Shown piece by piece: positions 34,239-45,556 of a stretch of DNA of 64,000 bases (position 1 is its first letter; each line of letters opens with the position of its first letter). The position numbers and the translations under genes are program-made. The DNA is from JACMLX01 sp031374935 (GTDB lineage: Bacteria; Gemmatimonadota; Gemmatimonadetes; Gemmatimonadales; Gemmatimonadaceae): NCBI GenBank assembly GCA_031374935.1, contig JANMHB010000113.1, positions 62,001-126,000 of the forward strand, read 5' to 3'. Below the pieces are notes generated by a model. It saw only the letters and a program-made list of their open reading frames with translations, was not told the DNA's origin and searched no databases.

Positions 34239-35011
34239 TCAGGCCCCGCCGGCCGATGCCACTTCCGGGCGCTTGGTCGCCATCGCGAGTATGAAATCGC
34301 GATTCATTCGGGAGATGACGTCGATCGAAATCTGCTTCGGGCACGCCTCCTGACACTCGCCGTACAGCGTGCAATGGCCGAAATGCTCCTCGTCCATCTG
34401 CGCCACCATCGCTTCCACGCGGCGATACCGCTCCGGCTGCCCCTGTGGCAAGAGCGCGAGATGCGTGATCTTGGCGCCCGTGAACAGCGAGGCCGAGCCG
34501 TTCGGGCACGCCGCGACGCAGGCCCCGCACCCGATGCAGGCCGCCGCATCCATGGCTGAGTCCGATTCGAGCTTGCCGATCAGGATCTCATTGGCGTCGC
34601 GCGCTCCGCCCGTGGGTGCGCTGATGTAGCCACCGGCCTGGATGATCCGGTCGAAGGCGCTGCGATCGGTGATCAGATCCTTGAGCACCGGAAACGCGAC
34701 CGACCGCCACGGTTCGATCGTGATTTCCTGACCGTCGGTGAAGGTGCGCATGTGCACCTGACAGGTGGCGGCGCCCTTCACCGGACCATGTGCCACGCCG
34801 TCGATCATCATGCTGCAGCTGCCGCAGATCCCTTCGCGGCAGTCGTGGGCAAAGGCGATCGGCTCCCGCCCCTCTTCCTCGAGGTGCATGTTGACGATGT
34901 CGATCATCTCGAGGAACGACGCGTCCGACGGAATCCCCTTCGCCGGATACGTTTCGAGGCGGCCGGCGCTGGACGGCCCGGCCTGACGCCACACTTTCAA
35001 CGTGAAGTTCA

Positions 35012-35012
<1 letters not shown>
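34239..35012 (-). CDS. sdhB: succinate dehydrogenase iron-sulfur subunit
   Basis: A 257-aa subunit that relays electrons from FAD to the quinone. The 2Fe-2S ligands are in CREGICGSC plus a later Cys (AATCQVH). The C-terminal ferredoxin domain has CIGCGACVAACP and CTLYGECQEACPKQI for the 4Fe-4S and 3Fe-4S clusters. The sequence is of the menaquinone-type SDH seen with a single five-helix cytochrome b subunit. The ATG at 35012 overlaps the sdhA stop (TAATG). Confidence 0.95.
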
Positions 35013-36925
<1,913 letters not shown>

Positions 36926-36941
36926 ATGCTGTTGTGCCCGA

Positions 36942-37601
36942 CTACTTGAGTACGCCGAGAAGGAAGGCCAGCGGAATGACCGCGAACCCGGACGAGATGA
37001 CAATGGCCAGCACCACCGGCAGATAGCGCTTCAGTGGATGTGCACTCGGTCGCGCCAGCCCGAGCGTGCGCATCGAGCTCCAGGCACCGTGGAAGAGATG
37101 CATGCCGAGCGCGATCATCGCCGCCAGATAGAACGCGGCAACCCACTTCACGGCAAACCCGGTGGCCAGGTTCTGGTAGATCTTGCCCTCCGCAAAATCC
37201 GGATGCACCGTGCCGATCGTGAAGTGCAGGATGTGGAAGACGATGAAGACGAGCAGCAGCACACCGCCCCACCGCAACGTCTTCGAGGCCAGCGTGCTCA
37301 CCTGTGGCTTGCGCGAGGCATAGTCCACCGGACGTGCCGCCCTCGACATCATCGTCAGTTGGTAGGCCGCGACGATATGCAGCAGCACCGACGCGATCAG
37401 CACCACGCGTGCGATCAGCACGACCTCGTGCAGGGGGCCGTGCAGCAGGGCGCCGTACGCATCGAGCTTCTCGGCACCGGAGAACGCCTGCAGGTTGCCC
37501 GCCATGTGGCCGATCACGAAGCCGAGGCCGATCAGCCCCGTGACACCCATCACCACCTTCTTCCCGATGGTGGACCGCCAAAACGTCAACACCGTGTTCA
37601 T
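36942..37601 (-). CDS. sdhC: succinate dehydrogenase cytochrome b subunit
   Basis: A single 219-aa membrane anchor with about five transmembrane helices. GFVIGHMAGNLQAFSG, VLLHIVAAYQLT, FHILHFTIG and GMHLFHGAWS supply candidate haem-ligand His residues on four helices, as in di-haem cytochrome b558-type anchors. There is no separate sdhD, so the complex is the three-subunit kind. The gene lies upstream of sdhA with a 16-base gap. Confidence 0.92.
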   Translation of the reverse strand: MNTVLTFWRSTIGKKVVMGVTGLIGLGFVIGHMAGNLQAFSGAEKLDAYGALLHGPLHEVVLIARVVLIASVLLHIVAAYQLTMMSRAARPVDYASRKPQVSTLASKTLRWGGVLLLVFIVFHILHFTIGTVHPDFAEGKIYQNLATGFAVKWVAAFYLAAMIALGMHLFHGAWSSMRTLGLARPSAHPLKRYLPVVLAIVISSGFAVIPLAFLLGVLK

Positions 37602-37634
37602 CGAGCTGAATGCTCCGGACCTGGGTCAGAATGG

Positions 37635-37676
37635 TCGAGCGGCGGGCCGGGCATCTCGCCCCGTCCCGCCGCTCGA
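37635..37676 (-). terminator. stem-loop between mdh and sdhC
   Basis: A perfect 12-pair stem (37635-37646 with 37665-37676, TCGAGCGGCGGG/CCCGCCGCTCGA) lies just downstream of the mdh stop and before sdhC. No T-run follows, so it may attenuate rather than stop transcription, letting some mdh transcripts run into sdhCAB. Confidence 0.55.
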
Positions 37677-37683
37677 AGAAGGC

Positions 37684-38613
37684 TCAGATTGCGAGTGCGG
37701 CCATCGGTTCGCGCACCGCCTGGGCGCTGTTCTCGAGCGCCGCTCGCTCGTCGTCCGACAGCGCCACCTCGATCACCTTCTCGAGGCCGTTGCGCCCCAG
37801 CTTGCACGGCACACCGAGATACAGCCCCGACATGCCGTATTCACCCTGCAACCAGGCGGCACAGGGCAGAATACGCTTCTGGTCGTTCACGATCGCTTCG
37901 ACCATCTGAACCGCGCCCGCCGACGGTGCGTAGTATGCCGAGCCTGTCTTCAGATACTTCACGATTTCGGCGCCGCCATCGCGCGTGCGCTGCACGATCG
38001 CGTCGAGCGTCGGCTTGTCGAGCAGCTGCGTGACGGGAATGCCGCTCACGGAGGTGTAGCTGACCAGCGGCACCATCGTATCGCCGTGCCCGCCGAGGAC
38101 CATCGCACGGATGTCCTTCACCGAGACGTCCATGGCCATTGCGAGGAAGGCGCAGTAGCGGGCCGTATCCAGCACGCCGGCCATGCCGATCACGCGCTCA
38201 CGCGGAAAGCCGGTCACTTCCTTGGCGACGTAGCACATCACGTCGAGCGGATTCGAGACCACGATGACGATGGCGTTCGGTGACGTCGCCTTCACCTGCG
38301 TGCACACCGCCTTCATGATGCCGGCGTTCGTGTTGACCAGATCGTCGCGCGACATCCCGGGCTTCCGCGGAATGCCGGCCGTGATCACCACGATGTCGCT
38401 GTTCGCCGATTCGTCATAGCCATTGCTGCCGATCACGAGCGAGTCGAAGCCCTCGATCGGCGCACTCTGGTACTGGTCGAGGCCCTTGCCCTGCGGCACC
38501 CCTTCGGCCACGTCCACCATCACCACCTGACGCGCCAACTCCTTCTCGGCGATGCGTTGCGCCGCGGTGGCACCGACATTGCCGGCGCCGACGACCGTGA
38601 TCTTGTTTACCAT
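37684..38613 (-). CDS. mdh: malate dehydrogenase
   Basis: An NAD-dependent malate dehydrogenase of the LDH-like class (309 aa). KITVVGAGNVGATAA binds NAD; IPRKPGMSRDDL carries the substrate arginines; LGGHGDTMVPL holds the catalytic His. It completes malate oxidation beside the SDH genes. The ATG at 38613 begins MVNKITVVGAG. A promoter-like element lies about 80 bases upstream. The operon mdh-sdhC-sdhA-sdhB is interrupted only by the stem-loop. Confidence 0.95.
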   Translation of the reverse strand: MVNKITVVGAGNVGATAAQRIAEKELARQVVMVDVAEGVPQGKGLDQYQSAPIEGFDSLVIGSNGYDESANSDIVVITAGIPRKPGMSRDDLVNTNAGIMKAVCTQVKATSPNAIVIVVSNPLDVMCYVAKEVTGFPRERVIGMAGVLDTARYCAFLAMAMDVSVKDIRAMVLGGHGDTMVPLVSYTSVSGIPVTQLLDKPTLDAIVQRTRDGGAEIVKYLKTGSAYYAPSAGAVQMVEAIVNDQKRILPCAAWLQGEYGMSGLYLGVPCKLGRNGLEKVIEVALSDDERAALENSAQAVREPMAALAI

Positions 38614-38695
38614 GTATGTCAGTCGATCTGAGAGGTATGAGTCAGTCGCATCCGTGCGCCGATGCGGGTAACCATCACTGTCGAGTATCGACGGA

Positions 38696-38724
38696 AACCT
38701 AGAGTACAACACCCCATGCGACAA
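38696..38724 (-). promoter_or_regulatory. candidate mdh promoter
   Basis: On the minus strand TTGTCG (38724-38719) and TAGGTT (38701-38696) are 17 bases apart, in the gap between moaA and mdh. Transcription would start near 38689, leaving a leader of about 76 bases. The -10 is one base different from TAGCTT at nuo and hup. Confidence 0.55.
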
Positions 38725-38741
38725 CGAGGTGCCCAGCGGTG

Positions 38742-39731
38742 CTAACCACCAACCTGGCTGAGCGCCCGCAATCCGCCCACTTGCATCTGGAGCAGCGCAT
38801 GCTCCTTGGGCTTTCCAGCCAGTGCCTCCCTGAACAACGGCTCGAGCGGCCGGCCGGCGCGAAGCGCATCACGGAGGTTCACCTCATGATCGCCAAACAG
38901 GCACGTCCGGAGTCGGCCGTCGGCGGTCAGCCGTACGCGATTGCAGGTACCGCAGTAGGTGTGTGTCATCGGGGTGATCACGCCCACCGTTCCCGGGGCA
39001 CCAGGGTACCGGTAGTAGGCCGCGGGACCATTGCCGCGCGCAGGCCCCGCGTCCGCGCTCAGCTGATCCACCACTGAGATCCGATCCAGCAGTTCGCTGG
39101 TAGGGACGACGTGCTCCCAGGTCAACGCCTGCATCTCGCCAACGGGCATCAGCTCGATGAAGCGCACATGCCAGGGATGATCCAGCGTGAGCCGGGCAAA
39201 GTCGACGACCTCGTCGTCGTTCACGCCGCGCATCACGACGACGTTCACCTTGATCGGGGACAGGCCGGCCGCTTGCGCTGCTCTCAGCGAGGCGACCGGG
39301 TCGAACAGGAAGCTCCGCCGCGCAATTGCCGTGATCCGGTCGCGCCGGAGGCTGTCGGCGCTCATGTTCACGCGATCGAGTCCTGCGTCTCGCAGCGGCT
39401 GTGCGAGTTCGGGCAGCCGCACGCCGTTGGTCGAGAGGGCGATGTCCTGTACGCCGCGAATCGCACGCAGCTGGCTGACGAGCGTCTCGAGCCCCGGGCG
39501 AATCGTGGGTTCACCCCCGGTGAGTCTGATGCGACGCAAGCCCAGTGGCGCCAGTTCTGCCACGATCGCGACGATCTCCTCGTACGACAGAATGTCGGCC
39601 TTCGGCAGCCACGGCAGCCCCTCGAGCGGCATGCAGTAGGTGCAGCGAAAATTGCAGCGATCGGTGACGGAGATCCGCAGGTACTCGATGCTGCGCCCGA
39701 ACTGGTCGGTCAGCGTGACGTCCGTGTTCAT
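38742..39731 (-). CDS. moaA: GTP 3',8-cyclase
   Basis: A radical-SAM enzyme (329 aa) that begins molybdopterin synthesis by cyclising GTP. The N-terminal cluster ligands are C26, C30 and C33 in DRCNFRCTYCMP. The second cluster uses CGTCNRVRLTADGRLRTC. The protein ends in Gly-Gly, needed for activation in the family. The ATG at 39731 overlaps the moaE stop by four bases. The order is moaD-moaE-moaA, without moaC in the window. Confidence 0.95.
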   Translation of the reverse strand: MNTDVTLTDQFGRSIEYLRISVTDRCNFRCTYCMPLEGLPWLPKADILSYEEIVAIVAELAPLGLRRIRLTGGEPTIRPGLETLVSQLRAIRGVQDIALSTNGVRLPELAQPLRDAGLDRVNMSADSLRRDRITAIARRSFLFDPVASLRAAQAAGLSPIKVNVVVMRGVNDDEVVDFARLTLDHPWHVRFIELMPVGEMQALTWEHVVPTSELLDRISVVDQLSADAGPARGNGPAAYYRYPGAPGTVGVITPMTHTYCGTCNRVRLTADGRLRTCLFGDHEVNLRDALRAGRPLEPLFREALAGKPKEHALLQMQVGGLRALSQVGG

Positions 39732-40171
39732 GGTGCGGTCGCACTGACGTGTGCCGTCGTCGGATCGACCCACTGCCGGTCGCCGTCGACATACGACTCC
39801 CGCTTCCAGATCGGGACGCGCTGCTTCAGCGCCTCGATGATCGTGCGTGAGGTCTCGAGTGCCGGAGCGCGACGGGCATGCGCGACCGCGATTGCCACGC
39901 TGATCTCGCGGAGCGCGAGTGTCCCCACACGATGTTCGACGGCGATGCGCAACCCATCGAACCGCTCCGACGCCTCCTTGGCAATCCGCTGCAACTCCTC
40001 ACCCGCCATGGCGGTGTATGCGGAGTACTCGATACCGGTCACCGCACGACCGTCGTTCACCTCGCGCACGGTCCCCAGAAACAGCGCCGTCGCGCCGGTG
40101 GCATCGGTGGTGACTTCCGCCAGCAGCGCTGCCGCGTCGATCGGCGAGGTGGTGATTGCGGTCCTGATCAT
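39728..40171 (-). CDS. moaE: molybdopterin synthase catalytic subunit
   Basis: MoaE (147 aa) takes sulfur from MoaD to make the dithiolene of molybdopterin. Family segments are GATALFLGTVRE, VEHRVGTLALRE and LKQRVPIWKRESY with the catalytic lysines. It overlaps both neighbours by four bases. It forms the synthase with the adjacent MoaD. Confidence 0.93.
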   Translation of the reverse strand: MIRTAITTSPIDAAALLAEVTTDATGATALFLGTVREVNDGRAVTGIEYSAYTAMAGEELQRIAKEASERFDGLRIAVEHRVGTLALREISVAIAVAHARRAPALETSRTIIEALKQRVPIWKRESYVDGDRQWVDPTTAHVSATAP

Positions 40172-40413
40172 CCGCCAGCGACCGGTGGGATGAGCGCGAT
40201 CTCCTGTCCCGCACGGACATGCACCACCCCGGGGGCGTAGCGCCGGTCGACCGCGACCAGGGGCGCGTCAGGCAAGACGTCGCCACCGGGCAGCCGCCGC
40301 AGGGCGCCGACGACGTCAGCCACGGTCGCAGGATCGGGGACCGCCACAGTGACGCTGCTGGCGCCGAACGCCTCGGCGTACGACGCGAAGAGCAAGACCT
40401 GAAGCTGATGCAT
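40168..40413 (-). CDS. moaD: molybdopterin synthase sulfur-carrier subunit
   Basis: A ubiquitin-like sulfur carrier of 81 aa ending in the required Gly-Gly (VAGG). VLLFASYAEAFG at the start and ALIPPVAGG at the end are typical. The ATG at 40413 is preferred; one at 40435 would add seven residues. It is first of the moaD-moaE-moaA set. No clear promoter or ribosome site was seen. Confidence 0.88.
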   Translation of the reverse strand: MHQLQVLLFASYAEAFGASSVTVAVPDPATVADVVGALRRLPGGDVLPDAPLVAVDRRYAPGVVHVRAGQEIALIPPVAGG

Positions 40414-40556
40414 GTCGGGTCGGGACGGGATCATGTCGGAAGATAGCGCTCGACCACCCGGATCGCTCCAGGCACACCACCGCCCGCGCATCGGTGACGG
40501 CCCGGCTTGCCGACTGTGCGCTATCTACAAGCGTCACTTCGCCTTGCGGCCAGCGC

Positions 40557-40895
40557 TCAGTCGTCGAACTCGTCGTCGCCGAAGCCGCCTTCCGGTATCT
40601 CTTCACCCGCCACCATCGCGCGCAGTTCCTTCGACGGCTTGAACACCGGCACCGGTCGCGCCGAGACCTCGACCGGTTCGCCGGTTCGCGGATTCCGGGC
40701 CATCCGGGTCTTCCGCTGGCGGATTTTGAAGGTGCCAAAGCCACGCACCTCGATGTTCTTCTGGTCCTTCATCGCATCCTTGATCGCGTCGAGAAACGCA
40801 TCCACGACACGGGCACAATCCTTCTTGGAAATCAGCGGACCGGCCGTGCGAGAAATCTGCTCGGTGACCCGCTCCACCAGATCGGCTTTCGTCAT
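40557..40895 (-). CDS. HU/IHF family DNA-binding protein
   Basis: A 112-aa DNA-bending protein. TKADLVERVTEQI at the N-terminus, VEVRGFGTFKIRQRKTRMARNPRTGEP (split into GFGTFKIR and ARNPRTGEP) are the signatures of the beta arm. It ends in an acidic tail, GGFGDDEFDD, that most HU proteins lack. The ATG at 40895 has AGGG at about eight bases upstream; a TTG four codons earlier overlaps that ribosome site and was rejected. The gene lies downstream of carA with its own promoter. Confidence 0.93.
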   Translation of the reverse strand: MTKADLVERVTEQISRTAGPLISKKDCARVVDAFLDAIKDAMKDQKNIEVRGFGTFKIRQRKTRMARNPRTGEPVEVSARPVPVFKPSKELRAMVAGEEIPEGGFGDDEFDD

Positions 40896-40943
40896 GGACG
40901 CCCTCAAGGAGTCAACGCCCGGATGACACCGGGCTCGGGCGCG

Positions 40944-40973
40944 AAGCTAGCGACGTAGAGTGTTGTCAGTCAA
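40944..40973 (-). promoter_or_regulatory. candidate promoter of the HU-like gene
   Basis: On the minus strand TTGACT (40973-40968) and TAGCTT (40949-40944) are 18 bases apart. The leader of about 40 bases contains a six-pair hairpin (40917-40934, GCCCGG/CCGGGC) just upstream of the ribosome site. The -35 matches the consensus in five of six positions. Confidence 0.65.
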
Positions 40974-40987
40974 GAGGTTGCCTGATT

Positions 40988-42118
40988 TCAGGCTCTCGAT
41001 CGCAGCGTCGCCATGAACTCGTGGAACACCGGTCGGGCATCATGAGGCCCAGGGGCTGCCTCAGGGTGGTACTGCACTGCGAAGACCGGCAGCGTCCGGT
41101 GCCGAAGCCCCTCGATCGTGCCGTCGTTCAGGTTGACATGGGTCACCTCGAGCTCGGTCGATCCCGACACTTCGGTCGCATCACCCGCGACGGCAAAGCC
41201 ATGATTCTGCGACGTGATCAGCACTCGGCCCGTCGCCAGCTCCTTCACGGGTTGATTCCCGCCGCGGTGCCCGAACGGCATCTTGCGGGTGTGCCCACCG
41301 AAAGTGAGGCCAATCAGCTGATGGCCAAGACAGATGCCGAAGACGGGCGTGCCCTGCTCCGCCACACCGCGAATCATCGCCGGCGCATAGGCAATCGCGG
41401 ATGGATCACCTGGGCCGTTGGACAGAAAGACCCCATCCGGCTTCAGGGCCAGAATCTCCTCCGCCGTCGTTGTGCTGGGCACGACCGTCACCTTGCAGCC
41501 ATCGTCGGAGAACAGCCGCAGCATGTTCTCCTTGATGCCGAAGTCGACGGCGACGATGTGGTGGCCCTGATTCTCGGCGCCGTAGACGTACCGCACCTGT
41601 GTCGCGGCCGTCGTCGCCAGATCTGCCCCCTCCATTCTGGGGGCCGCCGCGAGGGCAGCCCGAGCCGCGTCGGAGGGTACTTCGCCCACCGAGATGACGC
41701 CGAGCATCACGCCGGCACTTCGCAGATGTCGGGTGAGCCTGCGGGTGTCAACGCTCTGCAGCGCCGGCACTCCCGCCGCCGCCAGCCACGATGGCAGATC
41801 GCCGGTGGCCCGCCAGTTCGAGTACGTCCGCGACATCTCGCGCACAATCACGCCAGACACCTGCACCCGGCCACTTTCGGGGTCTTCGGTGTTCACACCA
41901 TAGTTCCCGATCTGCGGCGCCGTCATGACGACGATCTGCCCGTTGTACGAAGGGTCGGTGAAGACCTCCTGATACCCGGTCATGTTGGTCGTGAAGACCA
42001 CCTCGGCGACGGTCGGCGCGGTATTCGCGTTGACGAACCCCCGGAACGTCGAACCGTCCTCCAGGAGCAATACCCCGGGGACGGTCTCGAGCGAAAGAAC
42101 TGCGTCGTCGCTGCTCAC
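40988..42118 (-). CDS. carA: carbamoyl-phosphate synthase small subunit
   Basis: The glutaminase subunit (376 aa) for pyrimidine and arginine synthesis. FTTNMTGYQEVFTDPSY belongs to the N-terminal CarA domain, and GICLGHQLIGL holds the nucleophile Cys of the amidotransferase domain, followed by HPEAAPGPHD. It begins with a GTG at 42118 that overlaps the secG stop (GTGA). carB is not in the window. It is the last gene of the long pepA-carA array. Confidence 0.95.
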   Translation of the reverse strand: MSSDDAVLSLETVPGVLLLEDGSTFRGFVNANTAPTVAEVVFTTNMTGYQEVFTDPSYNGQIVVMTAPQIGNYGVNTEDPESGRVQVSGVIVREMSRTYSNWRATGDLPSWLAAAGVPALQSVDTRRLTRHLRSAGVMLGVISVGEVPSDAARAALAAAPRMEGADLATTAATQVRYVYGAENQGHHIVAVDFGIKENMLRLFSDDGCKVTVVPSTTTAEEILALKPDGVFLSNGPGDPSAIAYAPAMIRGVAEQGTPVFGICLGHQLIGLTFGGHTRKMPFGHRGGNQPVKELATGRVLITSQNHGFAVAGDATEVSGSTELEVTHVNLNDGTIEGLRHRTLPVFAVQYHPEAAPGPHDARPVFHEFMATLRSRA

Positions 42119-42519
42119 TTCTTGACGGGCGCGGGCGCTGCCGGAGCCGGCGTCGTAGCTGCCGGGGCGGCAGGCGTGAGCGGGAGTGCGGTGCCAGCCT
42201 TGGGGGCGCCGGGAGCGGTACCCGCTGGCGCTGCAGGCGCCGGCGTCGAGAACGCGTTGTCCAGCACCGACTTCGGCGCCCGCTGACGAGTCGTCATCAA
42301 TTGCAGGACGAGCGACAGGAACAGGAACGCACCGCCGCCCCACCAGCTGATCTTGGTGAGCAGATTCCCCGCCTGGCGGGTCCCGATCAGCGAATCGGAC
42401 GATGACGTGGCACCGCCGAAGCTCGCGGCCATGCCGCCACCTTTACCGGACTGCAGCAGAATGGCCGCAATCAGCACGATCGCGATCAGGATCAAAAGAA
42501 CGAGCAGAAACGTGTACAT
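42115..42519 (-). CDS. secG: protein translocase subunit SecG
   Basis: A 134-aa membrane protein with two transmembrane helices (residues 1-22 and about 55-75). The loop LLQSGKGGGMAASFGGATSS is the SecG signature. The C-terminal ~50 residues are Pro/Ala/Thr-rich and low in complexity. It follows tpiA, as in many bacteria, across a 65-base gap that contains the palindrome GAGACGTCTC. Confidence 0.92.
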   Translation of the reverse strand: MYTFLLVLLILIAIVLIAAILLQSGKGGGMAASFGGATSSSDSLIGTRQAGNLLTKISWWGGGAFLFLSLVLQLMTTRQRAPKSVLDNAFSTPAPAAPAGTAPGAPKAGTALPLTPAAPAATTPAPAAPAPVKK

Positions 42520-42584
42520 CGGATCGGAAGGGTCGGAGACGTCTCAGAGCTAGCCACGAAAGGAAGCGACTCCGCCCCCTCGAA

Positions 42585-43334
42585 TCAAGCGCGGACGATC
42601 GCGTTCCAGCCGTCAGCATCCAGGCTGGCGCCGCCAACCAGCACACCGTCGATGTCCGGCGCCGCCAGCAGGCTCGTCGCGTTGCCACGGTTCACACTGC
42701 CGCCGTACAGGATCGGAACGCCGTGTGCCCGTTCGCCGATGGCGGTCTTGAGCGCCGCCGCGATGGCGCCATGCACCGCGCTCGCGTCGTCAGGCGTGGC
42801 CGTCCGGCCGGTTCCGATCGCCCAGACCGGCTCGTAGGCGAACATCATCGACGCCACCTGGCCGTCCTCCACGCCATCGATGCCGGCACGCAGCTGGCGG
42901 AGCACGGTTGCCTCCGTGTTGCCAGCGTCGCGCTCCGCCAGCAGTTCACCGATGCAGAGTACCGGCGTCAGCCCGGCCCGGAACGCCGCCTTGACCTTGA
43001 GATTGGACTCGGCGTCCGTTTCGCCGAAGACATGGCGGCGTTCGGAGTGACCCACCAGCACATGAGTCGCGCCGGAATCGCGTGCCATCGGCGCCGAATT
43101 CTCGCCGGTAAATGCGCCCTTGTCTTCCCAGTGGATGTTCTGGATGCCCACTTCGATGTCGGGGCGGTCGCGAACCAGCTCGCTGACGGTCGTGACCGAG
43201 AGCGCGTTCGGGAAGAACAGGACCTTGCGATCCTGCTGCCGTGAGTAATGCGGCAGAAAGCTTTTCATGAAGGCGCGGGCATCACTCGGCCCGTGGTGCA
43301 TTTTCCAGTTGGCGGCAAAGATCGGCAACTTCAC
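42585..43334 (-). CDS. tpiA: triosephosphate isomerase
   Basis: A 249-aa TIM barrel. The catalytic Lys lies in FAANWKMH, His in LVGHSERRHVFGE and Glu in FAYEPVWAIGTGRTA. The phosphate loop is LYGGSVNRGN. The GTG start at 43334 overlaps the pgk stop (GTGA). It forms the gap-pgk-tpiA glycolytic trio. Confidence 0.96.
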   Translation of the reverse strand: MKLPIFAANWKMHHGPSDARAFMKSFLPHYSRQQDRKVLFFPNALSVTTVSELVRDRPDIEVGIQNIHWEDKGAFTGENSAPMARDSGATHVLVGHSERRHVFGETDAESNLKVKAAFRAGLTPVLCIGELLAERDAGNTEATVLRQLRAGIDGVEDGQVASMMFAYEPVWAIGTGRTATPDDASAVHGAIAAALKTAIGERAHGVPILYGGSVNRGNATSLLAAPDIDGVLVGGASLDADGWNAIVRA

Positions 43335-44539
43335 GTGGTCCCCTTCTCATCCAATGCGGCCACGCCGGGAAGCTCCTTGCCCTCGAGAAATTCGAGGCTG
43401 GCTCCGCCGCCGGTGGACACGTGACTCATCATTTCCCCCAGGCCCGCCTCCACCACCGCCGCTGCGGAATCACCCCCGCCGACGATCGTGATCGCCCCCT
43501 TGCCCGTCGCCGCCGCCATCGCGGTGGCAATTGCGCGTGTGCCGGCGTCGAAGGGTGGCTTCTCGAACACGCCCATCGGTCCATTCCAGAGGATCGTCTT
43601 GGCGGACAGGATCGCACGCGCGTAGCTCTGCGCCGACTCCGGACCGATGTCGAGCATCGCCTCGTCCGACGGAATCGCATCACGCTTGACGGCGTGCGCC
43701 GACTTCGGCAGGTCCATGCCCTTCGCCACCGTCGCGTCATGCGGCAGGATCAGCAGGCTGCCGGCGCGGTCGATGAGATCCTTCGCCATCGCGACGCGAT
43801 CCGGTTCCACCAGCGACTTGCCTGTTTCGAAGCCGAGTGCCTTGTAGAACGTGCAGGCCATCGCGCCGCCGACCAGCAGCGCGTCGACTTTCGGCAGCAG
43901 CGCCTCCACGACGTCGATCTTGCCGGAAATCTTGGAGCCGCCCAGGATCGCCACGAATGGACGCTTGGGGTCGTCGAGTGCGCCGCCGAGGTAGGCCAGC
44001 TCACTCTCCATCAGCAACCCGGCCACCGCCGGTCGCAGATGCTTGGCGATTCCGGCGGTTGACGCGTGTGCGCGGTGCGCGCTTCCGAACGCATCATTGA
44101 CGTACACATCACCGAGGCCCGCGAGTCGCTGCGCCAGCGCATCGTCGTTCTGCTCTTCGCCTGGCAGGAATCGCGTGTTCTCCATCAGCAGCACCGCGCC
44201 ATCGGCGAGTGCCATGGTGGCCGCGACCGCTGCGGCATCGTCGGTCGTGGTGCAGAATGCGATGTCGACACCGGGCAACACATGGCGGAGTGCGGGCACG
44301 ACCGCCGCCAGCGTGAACGCCGGATCGGGTGCGCCCTTTGGCCGGCCGAGGTGGGAGAGCAGCACCACCCGGGCGCCATGCTGGCGCAGCAGCTGGATGG
44401 TCGGGACGGCGGCGCGCAGCCGGGTGTCGTCGCTGACGGCACCCGCGTCGTCGAATGGCACGTTGAAATCCACGCGCACGACGACACGACGCCCGCGCAA
44501 CTGCGCGGGCGTCAGATCTTTCACGGAACGCTTCTGCAT
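43331..44539 (-). CDS. pgk: phosphoglycerate kinase
   Basis: A two-domain kinase (402 aa). RVVVRVDFNVPFDD is the N-terminal signature, LLSHLGRPKGA binds substrate and VGGGDSAAAV is in the nucleotide domain. The ATG at 44539 overlaps the gap stop by one base (TGATG); the frame upstream is a shadow of gap. It makes ATP from 1,3-bisphosphoglycerate. Confidence 0.96.
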   Translation of the reverse strand: MQKRSVKDLTPAQLRGRRVVVRVDFNVPFDDAGAVSDDTRLRAAVPTIQLLRQHGARVVLLSHLGRPKGAPDPAFTLAAVVPALRHVLPGVDIAFCTTTDDAAAVAATMALADGAVLLMENTRFLPGEEQNDDALAQRLAGLGDVYVNDAFGSAHRAHASTAGIAKHLRPAVAGLLMESELAYLGGALDDPKRPFVAILGGSKISGKIDVVEALLPKVDALLVGGAMACTFYKALGFETGKSLVEPDRVAMAKDLIDRAGSLLILPHDATVAKGMDLPKSAHAVKRDAIPSDEAMLDIGPESAQSYARAILSAKTILWNGPMGVFEKPPFDAGTRAIATAMAAATGKGAITIVGGGDSAAAVVEAGLGEMMSHVSTGGGASLEFLEGKELPGVAALDEKGTT

Positions 44540-45552
44540 CAGGCGAGCGTGCGGCCGACGTACTGCAGCAAGTCGACACAGCGGCTGGAATAGCCCCACT
44601 CGTTGTCGTACCAGCCGGAGAGCTTGACCATCGTGCCATCGATGACGTTGGTGCTCTTGGCGTCGATGGTGCAGGAGAACGGGTTGCCGATGTAGTCCAC
44701 GCTCACCAACTCGACCGTGCTGTAGTCGAGGATGCCCTTGAGCGGGCCTTCCTTGGCAGCGGCGATGAAGGCGGCGTTGACTTCCTCGATCGTGGTGGCG
44801 CGCTCGACTTCGACGGTCAGTTCCGTCAGCGAGACGTCCGGCGTCGGCACACGAATCGCGATGCCGTCGATCTTGCCCTTCACCTCCGGGATCACGAGTG
44901 ACGTGGCCTTGGCCGCGCCCGTGCTCGTCGGAATGATCGAGACTGCGGCCGCGCGCGCGCGACGCAGGTCCTTGTGCGGCAGGTCGAGGATCGACTGGTC
45001 GTTGGTGTAACTGTGAATCGTGACCATCGAGCCATGCTTGAAGCCGAACGTGTCGCGTACGACCTTCACCATCGGGACCAGGCAGTTCGTGGTGCAGCTG
45101 GCGTTCGAGATGATGTGATGCGTGGCCGGATCGTACTTCTGGTGATTGACGCCCATCACGATCGTGATGTCTTCGCCCTTGGCCGGTGCCGAGATGATGA
45201 CCTTCTTCGCGCCAGCGGCAATGTGCTTCCGTGCCTTGTCAGCCTCGGTGAAGATGCCCGTCGATTCGAGGACGATATCGGCACCGGCGGCGGCCCAGGG
45301 CAGGTTCGCCGGATCGCGCTCGGCCGTGATCTTGATCTCGTCGCCATCCACGACGATCGCGCCTTCCTTGGCGCTGACTTCGCCCTGATAGGTGCCATGG
45401 ACCGAGTCGTACTTGAACAGGTGCGCCAGCGTGGCCGTATCGGTGAGGTCGTTGATCCCGACGAAATCGATCGCGGCGCCGGACTTCCTGGCGGCACGCA
45501 GCACGTTGCGTCCGATCCGACCAAACCCATTGATGCCGACCCGAATTGCCAT
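44539..45552 (-). CDS. gap: glyceraldehyde-3-phosphate dehydrogenase
   Basis: A phosphorylating GAPDH (337 aa). INGFGRIGRNVLRAA binds NAD, and the catalytic Cys lies in SNASCTTNCLVP with the paired His in the TIHSYTNDQ region. WYDNEWGYSSRCVDL is near the C-terminus. The Asp in GINDLTD suggests NAD preference. The ATG at 45552 is four bases after comF. Upstream open frame lies in comF and was excluded. Confidence 0.96.
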   Translation of the reverse strand: MAIRVGINGFGRIGRNVLRAARKSGAAIDFVGINDLTDTATLAHLFKYDSVHGTYQGEVSAKEGAIVVDGDEIKITAERDPANLPWAAAGADIVLESTGIFTEADKARKHIAAGAKKVIISAPAKGEDITIVMGVNHQKYDPATHHIISNASCTTNCLVPMVKVVRDTFGFKHGSMVTIHSYTNDQSILDLPHKDLRRARAAAVSIIPTSTGAAKATSLVIPEVKGKIDGIAIRVPTPDVSLTELTVEVERATTIEEVNAAFIAAAKEGPLKGILDYSTVELVSVDYIGNPFSCTIDAKSTNVIDGTMVKLSGWYDNEWGYSSRCVDLLQYVGRTLA

Positions 45553-45556
45553 GACG

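Noticed and set aside
40980..40993. Palindrome GCCTGATTTCAGGC over the carA stop
   Set aside because: Stem of six pairs without a T-run and partly coding; too weak to call a terminator.
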